From Algibacillus agarilyticus (GTDB lineage: Bacteria > Pseudomonadota > Gammaproteobacteria > Enterobacterales > Alteromonadaceae): a stretch of DNA of 64,000 nt. Within the stretch, counting starts at the first letter, position 1. Each line of letters starts with the position of its first letter. Positions 17,991-27,724 of this stretch are shown piece by piece. The notes under the pieces were generated by a model. That model was not told the DNA's origin. It saw only the letters and a program-made list of their open reading frames with translations, and made no database searches. The stretch covers positions 62,001 to 126,000 of the forward strand of contig NZ_QMED01000006.1 in assembly GCF_003286125.1 (NCBI RefSeq), read 5' to 3'. Both the position numbers and the translations under genes were made by a program.

Positions 17991-18881
17991 TTAATCAACC
18001 TGCGTTATGGTTACTTTTTCCATAAGCGACATCGCAAGATTATTATCATAATAAGCGGCTTCGTTTACAAACGCGGTATAAACCGTTTTATCACCTTGGT
18101 AATAAACCGTATCACCACTAAACAACTGAAATAAAGGGTCACCAGGGTTTAACGTCGTGAAATCGTTGTCTTGAATATTTTTATGCACCATGCCTAAACG
18201 CTCACCTTCTTGATTTAGTGGCAATTGTAAGCTCTTCAAAAAACGATAAGCCTCTGTTTTTTCGGGCAACATGGGCAAACTATCGGTATTGTAAGCCTCT
18301 GCAAAATCTAAAATATGCTGAACCATCATCTCGCTTTGCTCAAATACATCATGGCGTAAAACAGCTTGCGGTACAGGCCCAACTTCAACAATAACACCAT
18401 AACGCCCGGTTGTAGCCAATAAATGATGCTCATCATTATCTTTATGATCTTCATCACGGAAAATAGTGACGTCTGGCATATTTAATTTTAAATACGCCGC
18501 TAACTGATTATAAAACCGACCGGCTTGTGGCATTAATAATGTTGGTCCCATATTACTCGTCGTCGTATGCAAATCGATAACCAAATCGGTTTTCGATGCG
18601 CCTTTAGGACCGAGCTCTTCATTAATCACTTTTGCACGGTTTTGCTCATAACCGCCTAATGTGGGATCCGTTAAATTCTTGCTTGCAAACTGGCGATTTA
18701 AATCTTGATCGACATAGCGACGGTTAATTTCAAACGCTTTAGGGTTAGCCAGTAGTGTTCGAGTGATAAAACTATCTCGTTTAATTAATTCAGGTGCTGC
18801 CTGCCATTTTTCTAACAGATAATAACCTGTTATTTCATTTCCGTGTGTGCCACCAACGACTGCGACTTGTTTTATCGACAC
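17991..18881 (-). CDS. Aspartoacylase (AspA/AstE family)
   Basis: A zinc hydrolase of the aspartoacylase group, expected to split N-acetyl-L-aspartate to acetate and aspartate or to act on a related N-acyl amino acid. The zinc ligands are visible in GGTHGNE (His and Glu) and DLHTTTSNMG (His). The substrate arginine region RRYVDQDLNR is present, and IVEVGPVPQ carries the catalytic Glu. The length of 296 residues is normal for aspartoacylase and shorter than succinylglutamate desuccinylase AstE. No arginine-catabolism genes are beside it, which favours aspartoacylase. It is divergent from the large hybrid kinase across 228 bases. Confidence 0.88.
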   Translation of the reverse strand: MSIKQVAVVGGTHGNEITGYYLLEKWQAAPELIKRDSFITRTLLANPKAFEINRRYVDQDLNRQFASKNLTDPTLGGYEQNRAKVINEELGPKGASKTDLVIDLHTTTSNMGPTLLMPQAGRFYNQLAAYLKLNMPDVTIFRDEDHKDNDEHHLLATTGRYGVIVEVGPVPQAVLRHDVFEQSEMMVQHILDFAEAYNTDSLPMLPEKTEAYRFLKSLQLPLNQEGERLGMVHKNIQDNDFTTLNPGDPLFQLFSGDTVYYQGDKTVYTAFVNEAAYYDNNLAMSLMEKVTITQVD

Positions 18882-19109
18882 AATAAAGCCTCGTGATTTT
18901 TAAAGTACCTTAATATGTGACGTAATTTAACAGAATAACAAATGGGATTTTAATCACATATCGACATATGATAGTTCGACTCTCTAACACTTCTTAAATG
19001 AAAAACGTTTTTGTCTAACAATAAGGTTCAATTTACTCTCTTTTTTATTTATTCATCTATACTGACACTAACAAAATATTAACGTTAATTTTTGATGAGT
19101 TAATTTACG

Positions 19110-21908
19110 ATGGCCGAATCAGCTAGCCCAAGTATCAAAACATATACAAGCATACTCGTTGATGCACAAGGCAATATTCTGTCTGATTTAAATGAAATAA
19201 ATAACCCAATCCTACACAATTTAATCGACCAAAAAGATTTAAAGAAAGCGGAAAAACAACTTACTTTACATCAAATCATAGGCTTACAAACGGCAACTGA
19301 TTTACTGCTATCACCTGATGAACAAATAATCCCTATCCCTGTAGAAAATCATAAAGACAATGGCATCAAAGCATCGGCATTGTTTGCTTCTGCACAAGCA
19401 ATATTAATCGGCAAAAAACCTATTTATATTATTCGATTTTTTGACCAAACCGATGCACACACACCTTTAACCGACTTTTCAGACACTCAATCTAAATATA
19501 AATTAGCAACCGATAGTATTAATTTAGGTGTTTGGGATGTTGATTTAATTCAAGTGGCTGATGAAAATTCAGCTGAACCGCTTGACCGTTTTTTACAAAG
19601 CACAGCGGTGTTTTTTTCTAATACCACAAAAACACTACTGGGTTTAAACAATGAAACATTAACCTGCTGGCAAGATTTAAAAAAATATATGCACCCACAT
19701 GACCGGCCTATTTTTGATTCAGTTGTGAGTAATCACTTATCTTTTCAAACGGCCATGCATATTGAATGTAGATTAATTGATAAAAGCAAAGACTATCAAT
19801 GGTTTGAAATAAAAGGCGAGTCAGTTAGAGATAAATATGATAGTGCAAAACAAGTTACAGGCAGTATTCAAAACTGTACAGCGCAAAAAGAAATGCTACA
19901 AGCGGTATTAGAATCTGAAGAAGCAAAAAAAATGGCATTAGACGCCGCTAATATCGGGATCTGGACGGGTAACTTACTCGACAGTACTTGGACATGGGAT
20001 GAAAAAGTTGATGCCATATTCGAATTCACACCAGAGCAACAAGGAAATATGGACATTTGGAAAGACCGGATGCACTCAGAAGACCGAGAGATCGGCAGTA
20101 ATGCACTGGATAACGCACTTAATGAAGCAATCCCCTTTGATGTAAGCTATCGAATTAACACGCCTTCTAACCAAATTAAACACATTGTCGCTAAAGGCAT
20201 GGTTACTCAAAATGTGTTTGGTGATTTAGTGCGCATTGATGGCATTTGTTACGACAACACCATTGAAATGATTGCCAAAGCGAAAATGGAAGAAATAAAA
20301 GAAGATTTGGAAGAAAGAGTGCAGCAACGCACTAAAGAACTCGAAGCATCACGTGATTTAGCCGAAGCGGGTAGTAATTCCAAATCTAACTTTTTAGCGA
20401 TGATGAGCCATGAAATCAGAACACCGATGAATGGTGTTATTGGTGCGCTTGATTTGGTCGATCAATCATCTTTAGATTCGGAACAGAGAGAACTCATTAC
20501 AACGGCTCAGAATTCTGCCTTAAACCTTGTTAGTATTCTCAATGACATACTCGATTTAAACAAAATAGAAGCGGGTAAGTTACAAATTGAAAACATCGAT
20601 ATATCCGTCTCAAGCATCATTGATAATATCGTTAGCATGTATGCACCTATTGCACAAAGCAACGGCTTAGAATTTGAATTGATAGAGCAATTGGATTATA
20701 TCGATCGTGTCAATTCAGATCCGGTACGCATTCGCCAAATCATCAGCAACATCGTAAGCAACTCGGTTAAATTTACCGAAACAAACGAAAACACCCATGG
20801 CAAAGTCACATTAACCGTACGTTTAAACCCTGAAAAATCATTGGGTCCAGTTCAACAAATTGAGTTTATTATTGAAGACAATGGCATTGGTATGAAACCC
20901 GAAGCGGTCGAAAAACTATTTACCCCTTTTACTCAAGCAGAGGACTCAACGACTCGAAAATATGGGGGTACAGGGCTTGGCCTTTCGATATGTGGGCGTT
21001 TAAGCGATATGCTTGGCGGGGAGATAAAGGTAGAAAGTGAATATGGTCAAGGTTCGAAATTTATTATTGGTTTACCTTTATGGCCAGCAAAAGAAGAAGA
21101 TGAAGCTAACTTGTCTTTATTATGTGGAGAAGAGTTTACTATTATAAATCCATTTTTGGATTCAGAGCATTGGGTAACCGAACTGCTAGACCAGCAAGGT
21201 GCATTCTTAGAAAACGAGGACTATGACTCATTTTTAGCAAATGGATCCGATTTGGATCAAAGTGGCTTTATCATTATTAATGCACTCAATCTTGATAAAT
21301 CAAAAATCCAAGCCTTAATTGAACACTTTAATGCAAATCAACTTAACCATACTTTTATCTTTATCGATAAAAGCATGCGTACTTGGTTATATAAATTAAC
21401 AAAACATATAAATAAAATTATATCACCGCCATTAACCAGCTATAAAATTAAAAATATTTTAACCGATAAAGCGTATCCCGAGGTTGAAGAAACAAGAGAA
21501 CAAGCACCTTCAAAACCGCTTTGTTCAACCAGTGACGATGCTAGTGTATTAATAGTAGAAGACAATCCACTTAATCAAAAACTATTAACCAAACAAATAA
21601 CGCAGCTGGGTTATAAAGCCGACTTAGCCAGCAATGGACTTGAAGGGATCTCATTATTTAACAAACACCGCTATAAAATAATTTTAACTGATTGCCATAT
21701 GCCAGAAATGGACGGCTACAGCATGTCACGAAATATACGCCAACAAGAACAAAAAACAGATGCTAATTCAACGCCTATTGTCGCACTTACCGGGGCAGCA
21801 ATGACAGGCGATAAAGAAAAATGTTTAGAGGCCGGCATGGATGACTTTATTACCAAACCTATTCAAACCCATCAATTAAAAGCAATATTGGAGAAATGGC
21901 ATGCCTAA
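19110..21908 (+). CDS. Hybrid sensor histidine kinase with PAS domains
   Basis: A 932-residue cytoplasmic hybrid kinase. Residues 1-115 are an unclassified, PAS-like N-terminus. PAS domains lie near 130-258 and 270-388, followed by a coiled coil at 390-425. The HisKA domain has H434 in MMSHEIRTPMNG, and the ATPase has EDNGIGM and GTGLGLSICGRLSDMLGGEI. Residues about 660-775 look like a receiver fold without acidic residues. A true receiver at 810-932 has acceptor D861 in LTDCHMPEMDG. Its stop overlaps the Hpt gene by eight bases, so phosphate should pass H434 to D861 to the Hpt protein. Confidence 0.94.
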   Translation: MAESASPSIKTYTSILVDAQGNILSDLNEINNPILHNLIDQKDLKKAEKQLTLHQIIGLQTATDLLLSPDEQIIPIPVENHKDNGIKASALFASAQAILIGKKPIYIIRFFDQTDAHTPLTDFSDTQSKYKLATDSINLGVWDVDLIQVADENSAEPLDRFLQSTAVFFSNTTKTLLGLNNETLTCWQDLKKYMHPHDRPIFDSVVSNHLSFQTAMHIECRLIDKSKDYQWFEIKGESVRDKYDSAKQVTGSIQNCTAQKEMLQAVLESEEAKKMALDAANIGIWTGNLLDSTWTWDEKVDAIFEFTPEQQGNMDIWKDRMHSEDREIGSNALDNALNEAIPFDVSYRINTPSNQIKHIVAKGMVTQNVFGDLVRIDGICYDNTIEMIAKAKMEEIKEDLEERVQQRTKELEASRDLAEAGSNSKSNFLAMMSHEIRTPMNGVIGALDLVDQSSLDSEQRELITTAQNSALNLVSILNDILDLNKIEAGKLQIENIDISVSSIIDNIVSMYAPIAQSNGLEFELIEQLDYIDRVNSDPVRIRQIISNIVSNSVKFTETNENTHGKVTLTVRLNPEKSLGPVQQIEFIIEDNGIGMKPEAVEKLFTPFTQAEDSTTRKYGGTGLGLSICGRLSDMLGGEIKVESEYGQGSKFIIGLPLWPAKEEDEANLSLLCGEEFTIINPFLDSEHWVTELLDQQGAFLENEDYDSFLANGSDLDQSGFIIINALNLDKSKIQALIEHFNANQLNHTFIFIDKSMRTWLYKLTKHINKIISPPLTSYKIKNILTDKAYPEVEETREQAPSKPLCSTSDDASVLIVEDNPLNQKLLTKQITQLGYKADLASNGLEGISLFNKHRYKIILTDCHMPEMDGYSMSRNIRQQEQKTDANSTPIVALTGAAMTGDKEKCLEAGMDDFITKPIQTHQLKAILEKWHA

Positions 21909-22239
21909 TGATTGCGCTATTTATGATCCAGCAATTCTCAGCAGTTTAATCGGTAACGAAGAGGATTTGATCAATGAATATAAACAAGAGTTTATTAAAC
22001 AGAGTATCACCTCTCTCAAAACCATAGCTTTGAACTATAATAAACATGACTATCATGCAATGAAAGAAGATGCTCACTATTTAAAAACATCAGCAAAAGC
22101 ACTAGGCGCTCTACAGTGTGCCCAGCGTTTACAAGCAATAGAAAATGCAGCGTTAAAGGAAGATAAAAATTTATTAAAACAACTAGTAATGGAATTAAAA
22201 ACTGATGTGCAAAACATTAAAAAGGTATTTAAACCATGA
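21901..22239 (+). CDS. Histidine phosphotransfer (Hpt) protein
   Basis: A 112-residue four-helix Hpt domain. The acceptor is H59 in EDAHYLKTSAKALGA, which fits the family pattern HxLK followed by a small residue and ALGA. No other domain is present. It overlaps the hybrid kinase upstream by eight bases and the tandem-receiver gene downstream by ATGA, indicating translational coupling. It should relay phosphate from D861 of the kinase to the receiver of the next protein. Confidence 0.93.
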   Translation: MPNDCAIYDPAILSSLIGNEEDLINEYKQEFIKQSITSLKTIALNYNKHDYHAMKEDAHYLKTSAKALGALQCAQRLQAIENAALKEDKNLLKQLVMELKTDVQNIKKVFKP

Positions 22240-23453
22240 AACCAGGTAAATCATTAGCATCCAGACACCCAAAAGTTATGCTATTGCACGAGCATGAACA
22301 AGATAGTGGTGTTTCTTCATTAATAAGCAGCCATATACAAGATTTTCGTGCATTTAAAATAACCGATGAAGCGATTGAAGCCATCAAAGAGTTTAAACCG
22401 AAAATTTTATTGCTAGAGACCGATACCATAGCGGATGCTTTACGCCATTATTTAACCATGGTTAAAGAATTTGAATTATTACAACATCCACATCAAGTTA
22501 TTATTTTGTGCTCCAATAAAGAGGTAGGAATAGCTTATGATGTTTGTGCGCAAGGTATTTTTTATGACTATTTTGTCACAAAACCTATGTATGAAAAATT
22601 TCGACTCAAAGCCATTTTAAATAATTTAGCGTTATTATTTGATCAGGCCGATCTGCTGCTCGAAACGACCAATAAACATATCGATAATATGGATGTCGAT
22701 TTAGTCGATTTAGTCGAAGAAGCTCAAGAGTTTAATGATAGTTTACAAGCTTCAATTGATGATTGTAAAACAGCACTGGCGGATTCAGAACAAGAAACGA
22801 GTAGCACGAGTACTGATGCGAATTTAGCGGATATTTTAAACCCAATTATTCACCAGATAGAATCTAATATCCATCAAAACTTATCTCAAATCCTACAAGG
22901 CTTAACTCAACATCAGCAAAAAAACATCGATACAAAAAGTCTATTGGCATCCGCTTTACAAACTCAAAATTCAGTAGATGCGTCGATTGACAAAGCACAA
23001 ACAATGCAAAGTGACAATGCAGCAAACAATCAAGGTATATCACAAGACCTACCGCCTAAAGAAGAACAAAAAAAACAATACAAGGTACTGTTAGTCGAAG
23101 ATAATCATATATACCGCGATATGATTAAGCGGATATTAGAAAATGCAAACTATCTAGTTAACGAAGCTGCCGATGGCATCGAAGCCCTAAAAGAAATTAA
23201 AAAAGATAAATATGACCTCGTTATCATGGACTTGTTTATGCCTAAGCTAGATGGTTTAAATACCACTAAACAATTTAGAAAAATATCAAATAAAAGTGAC
23301 TTACCTATCATCGCGTTAACCAGCAATAAAAATAAAGATCTCGTTAAAAAATGGGTCGCCTATGGGATCAACAGTTACATTATGAAACCATCCAAAAAAG
23401 AACAAATCATTAGTGCCGTTGAAAGTGCGTTAGGCATTACAGAAACTAATTAA
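22236..23453 (+). CDS. Response regulator with pseudo-receiver and C-terminal receiver
   Basis: Residues 1-145 look like a receiver, but the acceptor position reads ILLLETDT, with Glu in place of Asp. This may mimic phosphorylation permanently or be inactive. A polar, partly coiled-coil middle (about 150-275) follows. The C-terminal receiver (about 283-400) is complete: VEDN, acceptor D332 in VIMDLFMPKLDG, Thr in ALTSN and Lys in IMKPS. There is no DNA-binding or enzymatic output, so it must act through protein contact. It is the end of the kinase-Hpt-regulator operon; a lipoprotein gene follows by eight bases. Confidence 0.9.
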   Translation: MKPGKSLASRHPKVMLLHEHEQDSGVSSLISSHIQDFRAFKITDEAIEAIKEFKPKILLLETDTIADALRHYLTMVKEFELLQHPHQVIILCSNKEVGIAYDVCAQGIFYDYFVTKPMYEKFRLKAILNNLALLFDQADLLLETTNKHIDNMDVDLVDLVEEAQEFNDSLQASIDDCKTALADSEQETSSTSTDANLADILNPIIHQIESNIHQNLSQILQGLTQHQQKNIDTKSLLASALQTQNSVDASIDKAQTMQSDNAANNQGISQDLPPKEEQKKQYKVLLVEDNHIYRDMIKRILENANYLVNEAADGIEALKEIKKDKYDLVIMDLFMPKLDGLNTTKQFRKISNKSDLPIIALTSNKNKDLVKKWVAYGINSYIMKPSKKEQIISAVESALGITETN

Positions 23454-23473
23454 TTCAATAAATGGAGAAGATA

Positions 23474-23710
23474 ATGCAACATATAAGCAAATTAGTGGTG
23501 TTAACTAGCACTGTATTGATTATTAGCTGTGGCCCAGCCCCAGTGCCAAAAAGTGATTGCGCAAAAGTAGTCGCGCACGCAAAAAACGTTTTAGGCGATA
23601 AAGCCCCCAGCGCTAATAAATTATTAACTCAGTGCCAAGAAGGAAATGACGAGCAGCGAGGCTGCGTTATGGCCGCAGATAAACCCATGAAAATATTACA
23701 ATGCATGTAA
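23474..23710 (+). CDS. Small lipoprotein of unknown function
   Basis: The ATG at 23474 is preferred because GGAG lies six bases upstream; an in-frame ATG at 23462 overlaps that site. The 78-residue product has a short signal peptide ending in the lipobox IISC. The mature part is small, with four further cysteines (SDCAK, LTQCQ, GCVM, LQCM) that could form disulfides in the periplasm. I do not recognise the family. It follows the phosphorelay operon in the same direction and may be cotranscribed. Confidence 0.75.
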   Translation: MQHISKLVVLTSTVLIISCGPAPVPKSDCAKVVAHAKNVLGDKAPSANKLLTQCQEGNDEQRGCVMAADKPMKILQCM

Positions 23711-23907
23711 TTATTTATAACTAAACGCAGTTGCTGCCCCCCACAAATTCACTTTTTAAATAGGCAAAATTTATCGTGAGATGTCTTTTGCCTTTATTTC
23801 TTGTTTTGTATACACAGGTAAGAAAAAGCTTACCCCAAATGCGTCACACGTGAATATTCCCCTAACATAACAAAAAAGTACACACAAGCATCCTTATATG
23901 CTACATT

Positions 23908-23921
23908 TGTTAACGATAACA
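23908..23921 (+). promoter_or_regulatory. LacI-type operator upstream of the regulator gene
   Basis: TGTTAACGATAACA is a near-palindrome with the central CG typical of LacI-family sites. It lies 32 bases before the regulator ATG and resembles the site at 25069-25082. Autoregulation is the likely meaning. Confidence 0.7.
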
Positions 23922-23953
23922 TATCGGGTTAATAATTAAAAAGTAGGTTTAGC

Positions 23954-25015
23954 ATGAAAAATTCAGGAGAACGCTCAACAATACAAGATGTAGCTAAACT
24001 TGCTGGTGTTTCAACCATGACGGTTTCTAGGGCGCTTGCGCCTAATGCCAGTATTAGCATAAAAAGTCGCTTAAAAGTTGAATCCGCAATCAATGAATTG
24101 AATTATCGTCCCAATGTATCAGCAAGAAGACTTGCCAGTGATAAATCATTTTTTATAGGTCTACTCTATGACAACCCAAGTGCAGCTTATGTAAGTCAGT
24201 TTATTAGTGGTGCGATGCGTAAATGTCGACGACTTGGCTTCCACCTCGTTGTCGATGAATGTAATGGCGATGATGAAAACATCTTAGCAACCGCTAAAAA
24301 TTTGCAAGATGAACTCGCACTCGATGGTGCCATATTACTGCCGCCATTATGTGATAATGTTAAACTGGTTGACTATTTATTAAGTCGTTCAATTTCGGTT
24401 GTGCGTATCGCCCCAGATATTGATATTAACCGCACCCCTTATATTTGTATAAATGATTACGAAGCCGCTTTCAAAGTCACTGAACATTTAATAAAACTCG
24501 GTCATCATAAAATTGCGTTTATTAAAGGCGACCCCAAAATTGGAGCCAGTCGCTTAAGACTACAAGGCTACATTGATGCAATGCATTCGCAAAATTTGAC
24601 CATTGCTGACGAATACATCCAATACGGGGCATTTACTTATAAATCAGGCCTAATAGCCAGTGCAAACTTGCTCAACCTCTCAACGCCTCCTACGGCTATT
24701 TTTGCAGCGAATGATGATATGGCAAGTGCCGCTATTGCGACGATTAACCGCCTCGGGTTTTCAGTGCCTGAAGATATTTCAGTTGTCGGTTTTGATGATT
24801 CGCCTATTGCCACTACGATGTGGCCAAGTTTAAGCACAGTGCAGCAGCCTATGACAGATATGTCAGAAAAAGCCATCGAGTTATTTAGCCAAGGTAAGAT
24901 CAATCCTGAAGCGTTAACAACCGACCGTATACGCAACGTTTTAAACTTTACCATTATGCAACGAGAATCCATTGCGCCTGCGCCCGCTTTGCTAGATCAA
25001 AAAAAACAGCCATAA
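23954..25015 (+). CDS. LacI family transcriptional regulator
   Basis: A 353-residue sugar-responsive DNA-binding protein. The N-terminal helix-turn-helix (TIQDVAKLAGVSTMTVSRAL) and hinge helix (YRPNVSARRLAS) are canonical. The periplasmic-binding-protein-like ligand domain runs from 65 to about 335, with AAFKVTEHLIKLGHHKIAFIKG, PTAIFAANDDMASAAIA and ISVVGFDDSPIATTMWPSLSTVQQP. The ATG has AGG seven bases upstream. It precedes a GPH symporter and a secreted glycosidase, and matching operators lie before it and before the symporter. It probably represses this small sugar-use locus until a product of the glycosidase binds. Confidence 0.95.
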   Translation: MKNSGERSTIQDVAKLAGVSTMTVSRALAPNASISIKSRLKVESAINELNYRPNVSARRLASDKSFFIGLLYDNPSAAYVSQFISGAMRKCRRLGFHLVVDECNGDDENILATAKNLQDELALDGAILLPPLCDNVKLVDYLLSRSISVVRIAPDIDINRTPYICINDYEAAFKVTEHLIKLGHHKIAFIKGDPKIGASRLRLQGYIDAMHSQNLTIADEYIQYGAFTYKSGLIASANLLNLSTPPTAIFAANDDMASAAIATINRLGFSVPEDISVVGFDDSPIATTMWPSLSTVQQPMTDMSEKAIELFSQGKINPEALTTDRIRNVLNFTIMQRESIAPAPALLDQKKQP

Positions 25016-25068
25016 AAAATAGATTTCATAATCACACATTTGCATAAAAGGCGCTAACATTAACAATT

Positions 25069-25082
25069 AGTTATCGATAACA
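25069..25082 (+). promoter_or_regulatory. LacI-type operator upstream of the symporter
   Basis: AGTTATCGATAACA contains a perfect 12-base palindrome, GTTATCGATAAC, 21 bases before the symporter ATG. It shares the GTTA-NCGN-TAAC frame with the site before the regulator gene. Confidence 0.78.
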
Positions 25083-25103
25083 ATACTGAGTTGAGTGTAA
25101 TTT

Positions 25104-26465
25104 ATGTTGTCATTCAAAAGAAAAGTAGGCTACGGTTTAGGCGATACAGCGAGTAACATTGTATTTCAAACCGTTGCTAACTTTATGTTGATTTTTTATA
25201 CCGATGTGTTTGGTATATCAGCCGCTGCCGCTGGCACACTTATGCTTGTTGTCCGTTTATTTGATGGGTTTACCGACCCTGTTATGGGCGGTATAACCGA
25301 TAGAACGCGCACCAAATGGGGAGTGTATCGCCCTTACCTTTTATTTTTGGCCGTACCTTATGCACTATTAGCCGTTCTCGCGTTTACAACACCTGATTTT
25401 AGTGAAAGCAATAAACTGATTTATGCTTACATTACCTACGCTGTATTAATGACGGCTTACACGGCGATTAATATACCCTACTCAGCCTTGGGCGGGGTGA
25501 TGACAAGCGACCCAAAAGATCGCGCTTCATTACAATCATATCGATTCGCGATGGCGATGGCTGGCGCCGCGGTTGTCGTTTGGGCCGTTCCTGAATTAGT
25601 GATTAAATTAGGACAAGGCGATGAGGCATTAGGTTATCAACTCACGATGGCCTTTTTAGCCATGATTGCACTTATCTGTTTTGTTGCTTGCTTCTATTTA
25701 ACAGAAGAAAAAATCCAAACAAAAGTCAGCAGTGATGAAAGTATGTTCAGCGACTTTATCTCACTATTTAAAAATGACCAATGGCTTATCATTGCTGCAA
25801 TTACGGTATTACTCCTCAGTTTAGTCGGTATGCGATCAGCGGTTACCCCTCATTACGTAAAGTATTATATGGGGGATGAGTCATTAACCAGTTCATTTTT
25901 ATTACTCGCCACCTTAGCTTCTTTTATTGGTGCTTTATCCGTTAGTTTTTTCTCGAAAATAGCAGAAAAACGCACTTTACTCTTTATAAGTGCTTTAGGT
26001 ACTGCTTTATTTAACACCTTACTTTTTGCATTGCCTGGCGACCTCACCGCTTTAATATTCAGTTGTAATATGGCGGCTAGTTTTTGCCAAATGATCATGG
26101 TGCCAATCATTTTTTCTATGGTTGCTGATACAGTCGATCACGGCACGTTAAAAACAGGCAAACGCATTATGGGAATGACATTTTCAGGTCATTTATTGAT
26201 GGTTAAGTTAGGGTTTGCACTTGGAGGTGCCGGCGCAGGTTGGATTTTAAGCGCTTACCATTATATGCCCAATCAGGCTCAAAGCACCGAAGGATTAAAT
26301 GGAATAATACTCGCTTTTGCCATACTCCCTATTGTCTTCTCCGGGCTTTGTGCTGTACTCAGCTTGTTCTACAAATTAGATAACAACCGAATAACGACAA
26401 TACAAAAGACACTAAATCAGCAACAGAACTTGGTCAAACAACCTCGTTTTAGCCACCACGAATAG
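25104..26465 (+). CDS. GPH family (MFS) sugar:cation symporter
   Basis: A 453-residue inner-membrane transporter with 12 predicted helices. The glycoside-pentoside-hexuronide signatures are clear: KVGYGLGDTASNIVFQ at the start, LFDGFTDPVMGGITDRTRTKWG in loop 2-3 and PYSALGGVMTSDPKDRASLQSYR. The family imports glycosides, pentoses or uronides with Na+ or H+. It sits directly after the LacI regulator, behind a consensus operator, and 12 bases before the glycosidase gene. The transported sugar is therefore probably released by that enzyme. Confidence 0.94.
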   Translation: MLSFKRKVGYGLGDTASNIVFQTVANFMLIFYTDVFGISAAAAGTLMLVVRLFDGFTDPVMGGITDRTRTKWGVYRPYLLFLAVPYALLAVLAFTTPDFSESNKLIYAYITYAVLMTAYTAINIPYSALGGVMTSDPKDRASLQSYRFAMAMAGAAVVVWAVPELVIKLGQGDEALGYQLTMAFLAMIALICFVACFYLTEEKIQTKVSSDESMFSDFISLFKNDQWLIIAAITVLLLSLVGMRSAVTPHYVKYYMGDESLTSSFLLLATLASFIGALSVSFFSKIAEKRTLLFISALGTALFNTLLFALPGDLTALIFSCNMAASFCQMIMVPIIFSMVADTVDHGTLKTGKRIMGMTFSGHLLMVKLGFALGGAGAGWILSAYHYMPNQAQSTEGLNGIILAFAILPIVFSGLCAVLSLFYKLDNNRITTIQKTLNQQQNLVKQPRFSHHE

Positions 26466-26477
26466 CAGGAAATGACA

Positions 26478-27638
26478 ATGAAATTACGATTATTAATTAT
26501 TTTATCACTTGCTACAGCCATTATAAGTTGTGCAGCAACTTCCGATTCAAATTTTATTTCAGGTAAGTTTACGCCGCCTGATGGTAAAATTTTACTGTTT
26601 ATTGGACAAGATTCAGACACGATCACTGATTATATAAAGTCAGTACCCGAAGATAATATTGAAGGCATCACTCTTTATAGTAGTTTGAAACATGCTGAAC
26701 CTAACAAAACATTAAAAGCCATGTTCAAAAAAGATAATTGGGGGTCAGGCGATGTTGATTTTGCATTATCTTTACAAGAGTCTAACCAAGCAGCACTCGC
26801 TATTGGTTTAGCCTTTGATTCCTGTAATCAACCTCAACATGGGCAAGCGATAACAAAAGGCGAGTATGATAAATCCATCGATAAAATGCTGGTTTATTTG
26901 TCTTCATTAAGCCCACGCAAAGTATTTTTACGCATCGGGTATGAATTTGATGGGCCTTGGAATTGTTATAAACCAACCAGTTATATCAGTGCGTTTAGGC
27001 ATATCGCCCTAAAAATAAAAGCAAAAAAAATAGAAAACATCACCACTGTTTGGCAATCTGCAACTTGGCCCGAAGCCAGTATTGCCGGTGAAAATACTCA
27101 CCTTTACGATCATGCAGATCCTGAACACTTAAATAAATGGTACCCAGGCGATGATGTCGTTGATTGGATTTCAGTTTCGGTCTTTTATCGCGATAAATCG
27201 CAATGGTTATATCCGCCAGCCATTGATCCAGCACTCGCTCAAGAAAAATTACTCACATTTGCACGTCTGCATAATAAACCGGTCATGATTGCCGAATCGG
27301 CACCTCAAGGTTATCGAACAGGTGTCGCGACTAAAAGCCCGATCCATATGAACCAACAAGAACAAGTCGATGCAGAATATATTTGGCAAAACTGGTTTCA
27401 AGCCTATTTTGATTTTATCTACGCTAATAACGATGTCATCAGAGCCGTTGCTTACATTAATACCCACTGGGAAGCTCAGCCCATGTGGCAGTGTGAACCC
27501 AAAATACCGGCCGGCAGCCAAGGATGCGCTCAAGGAAATTGGGGTGACTCTAGAGTGCAAAGTGATCCCGAAATAAAAAAACGTTGGTTAGCAGAAATAA
27601 CAAATGAAAAATATTGGATCCAAACAAGCCAATATTAA
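26478..27638 (+). CDS. Secreted clan GH-A-like glycoside hydrolase (lipoprotein)
   Basis: The ATG at 26478 has AGGA seven bases upstream and is preferred over the ATG at 26472. The 386-residue product begins with a lipoprotein signal peptide (lipobox IISC). The body looks like a TIM barrel. RKVFLRIGYEFDGPWN supplies a likely acid/base Glu at the end of strand 4, and KPVMIAESAPQGY a likely nucleophile Glu at the end of strand 7. The pattern resembles GH26 and related beta-mannanase or beta-xylanase families, but I cannot fix the family. It follows the symporter by 12 bases, which suggests surface cleavage coupled to import. Confidence 0.75.
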   Translation: MKLRLLIILSLATAIISCAATSDSNFISGKFTPPDGKILLFIGQDSDTITDYIKSVPEDNIEGITLYSSLKHAEPNKTLKAMFKKDNWGSGDVDFALSLQESNQAALAIGLAFDSCNQPQHGQAITKGEYDKSIDKMLVYLSSLSPRKVFLRIGYEFDGPWNCYKPTSYISAFRHIALKIKAKKIENITTVWQSATWPEASIAGENTHLYDHADPEHLNKWYPGDDVVDWISVSVFYRDKSQWLYPPAIDPALAQEKLLTFARLHNKPVMIAESAPQGYRTGVATKSPIHMNQQEQVDAEYIWQNWFQAYFDFIYANNDVIRAVAYINTHWEAQPMWQCEPKIPAGSQGCAQGNWGDSRVQSDPEIKKRWLAEITNEKYWIQTSQY

Positions 27639-27645
27639 TAAAGAC

Positions 27646-27698
27646 TATACCCAAGAAACTTAAAAAATAATTAAACCTATTAAGCTAATTAGGGTATA
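27646..27698. repeat. Possible eroded family C remnant
   Basis: TATACCCAAG at 27646 and an inverted GGGTATA ending at 27698 bracket AT-rich sequence. The arms match only over seven bases, so this is a weak case. It lies between the glycosidase and PhyH genes. Confidence 0.35.
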
Positions 27699-27724
27699 TA
27701 AAACACACGATAAAAGGCTCAATT

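Noticed and set aside
14177-23710. Signalling block as a genomic island
   Set aside because: Composition looks like its neighbours, and no integrase, tRNA junction or phage gene flanks it.
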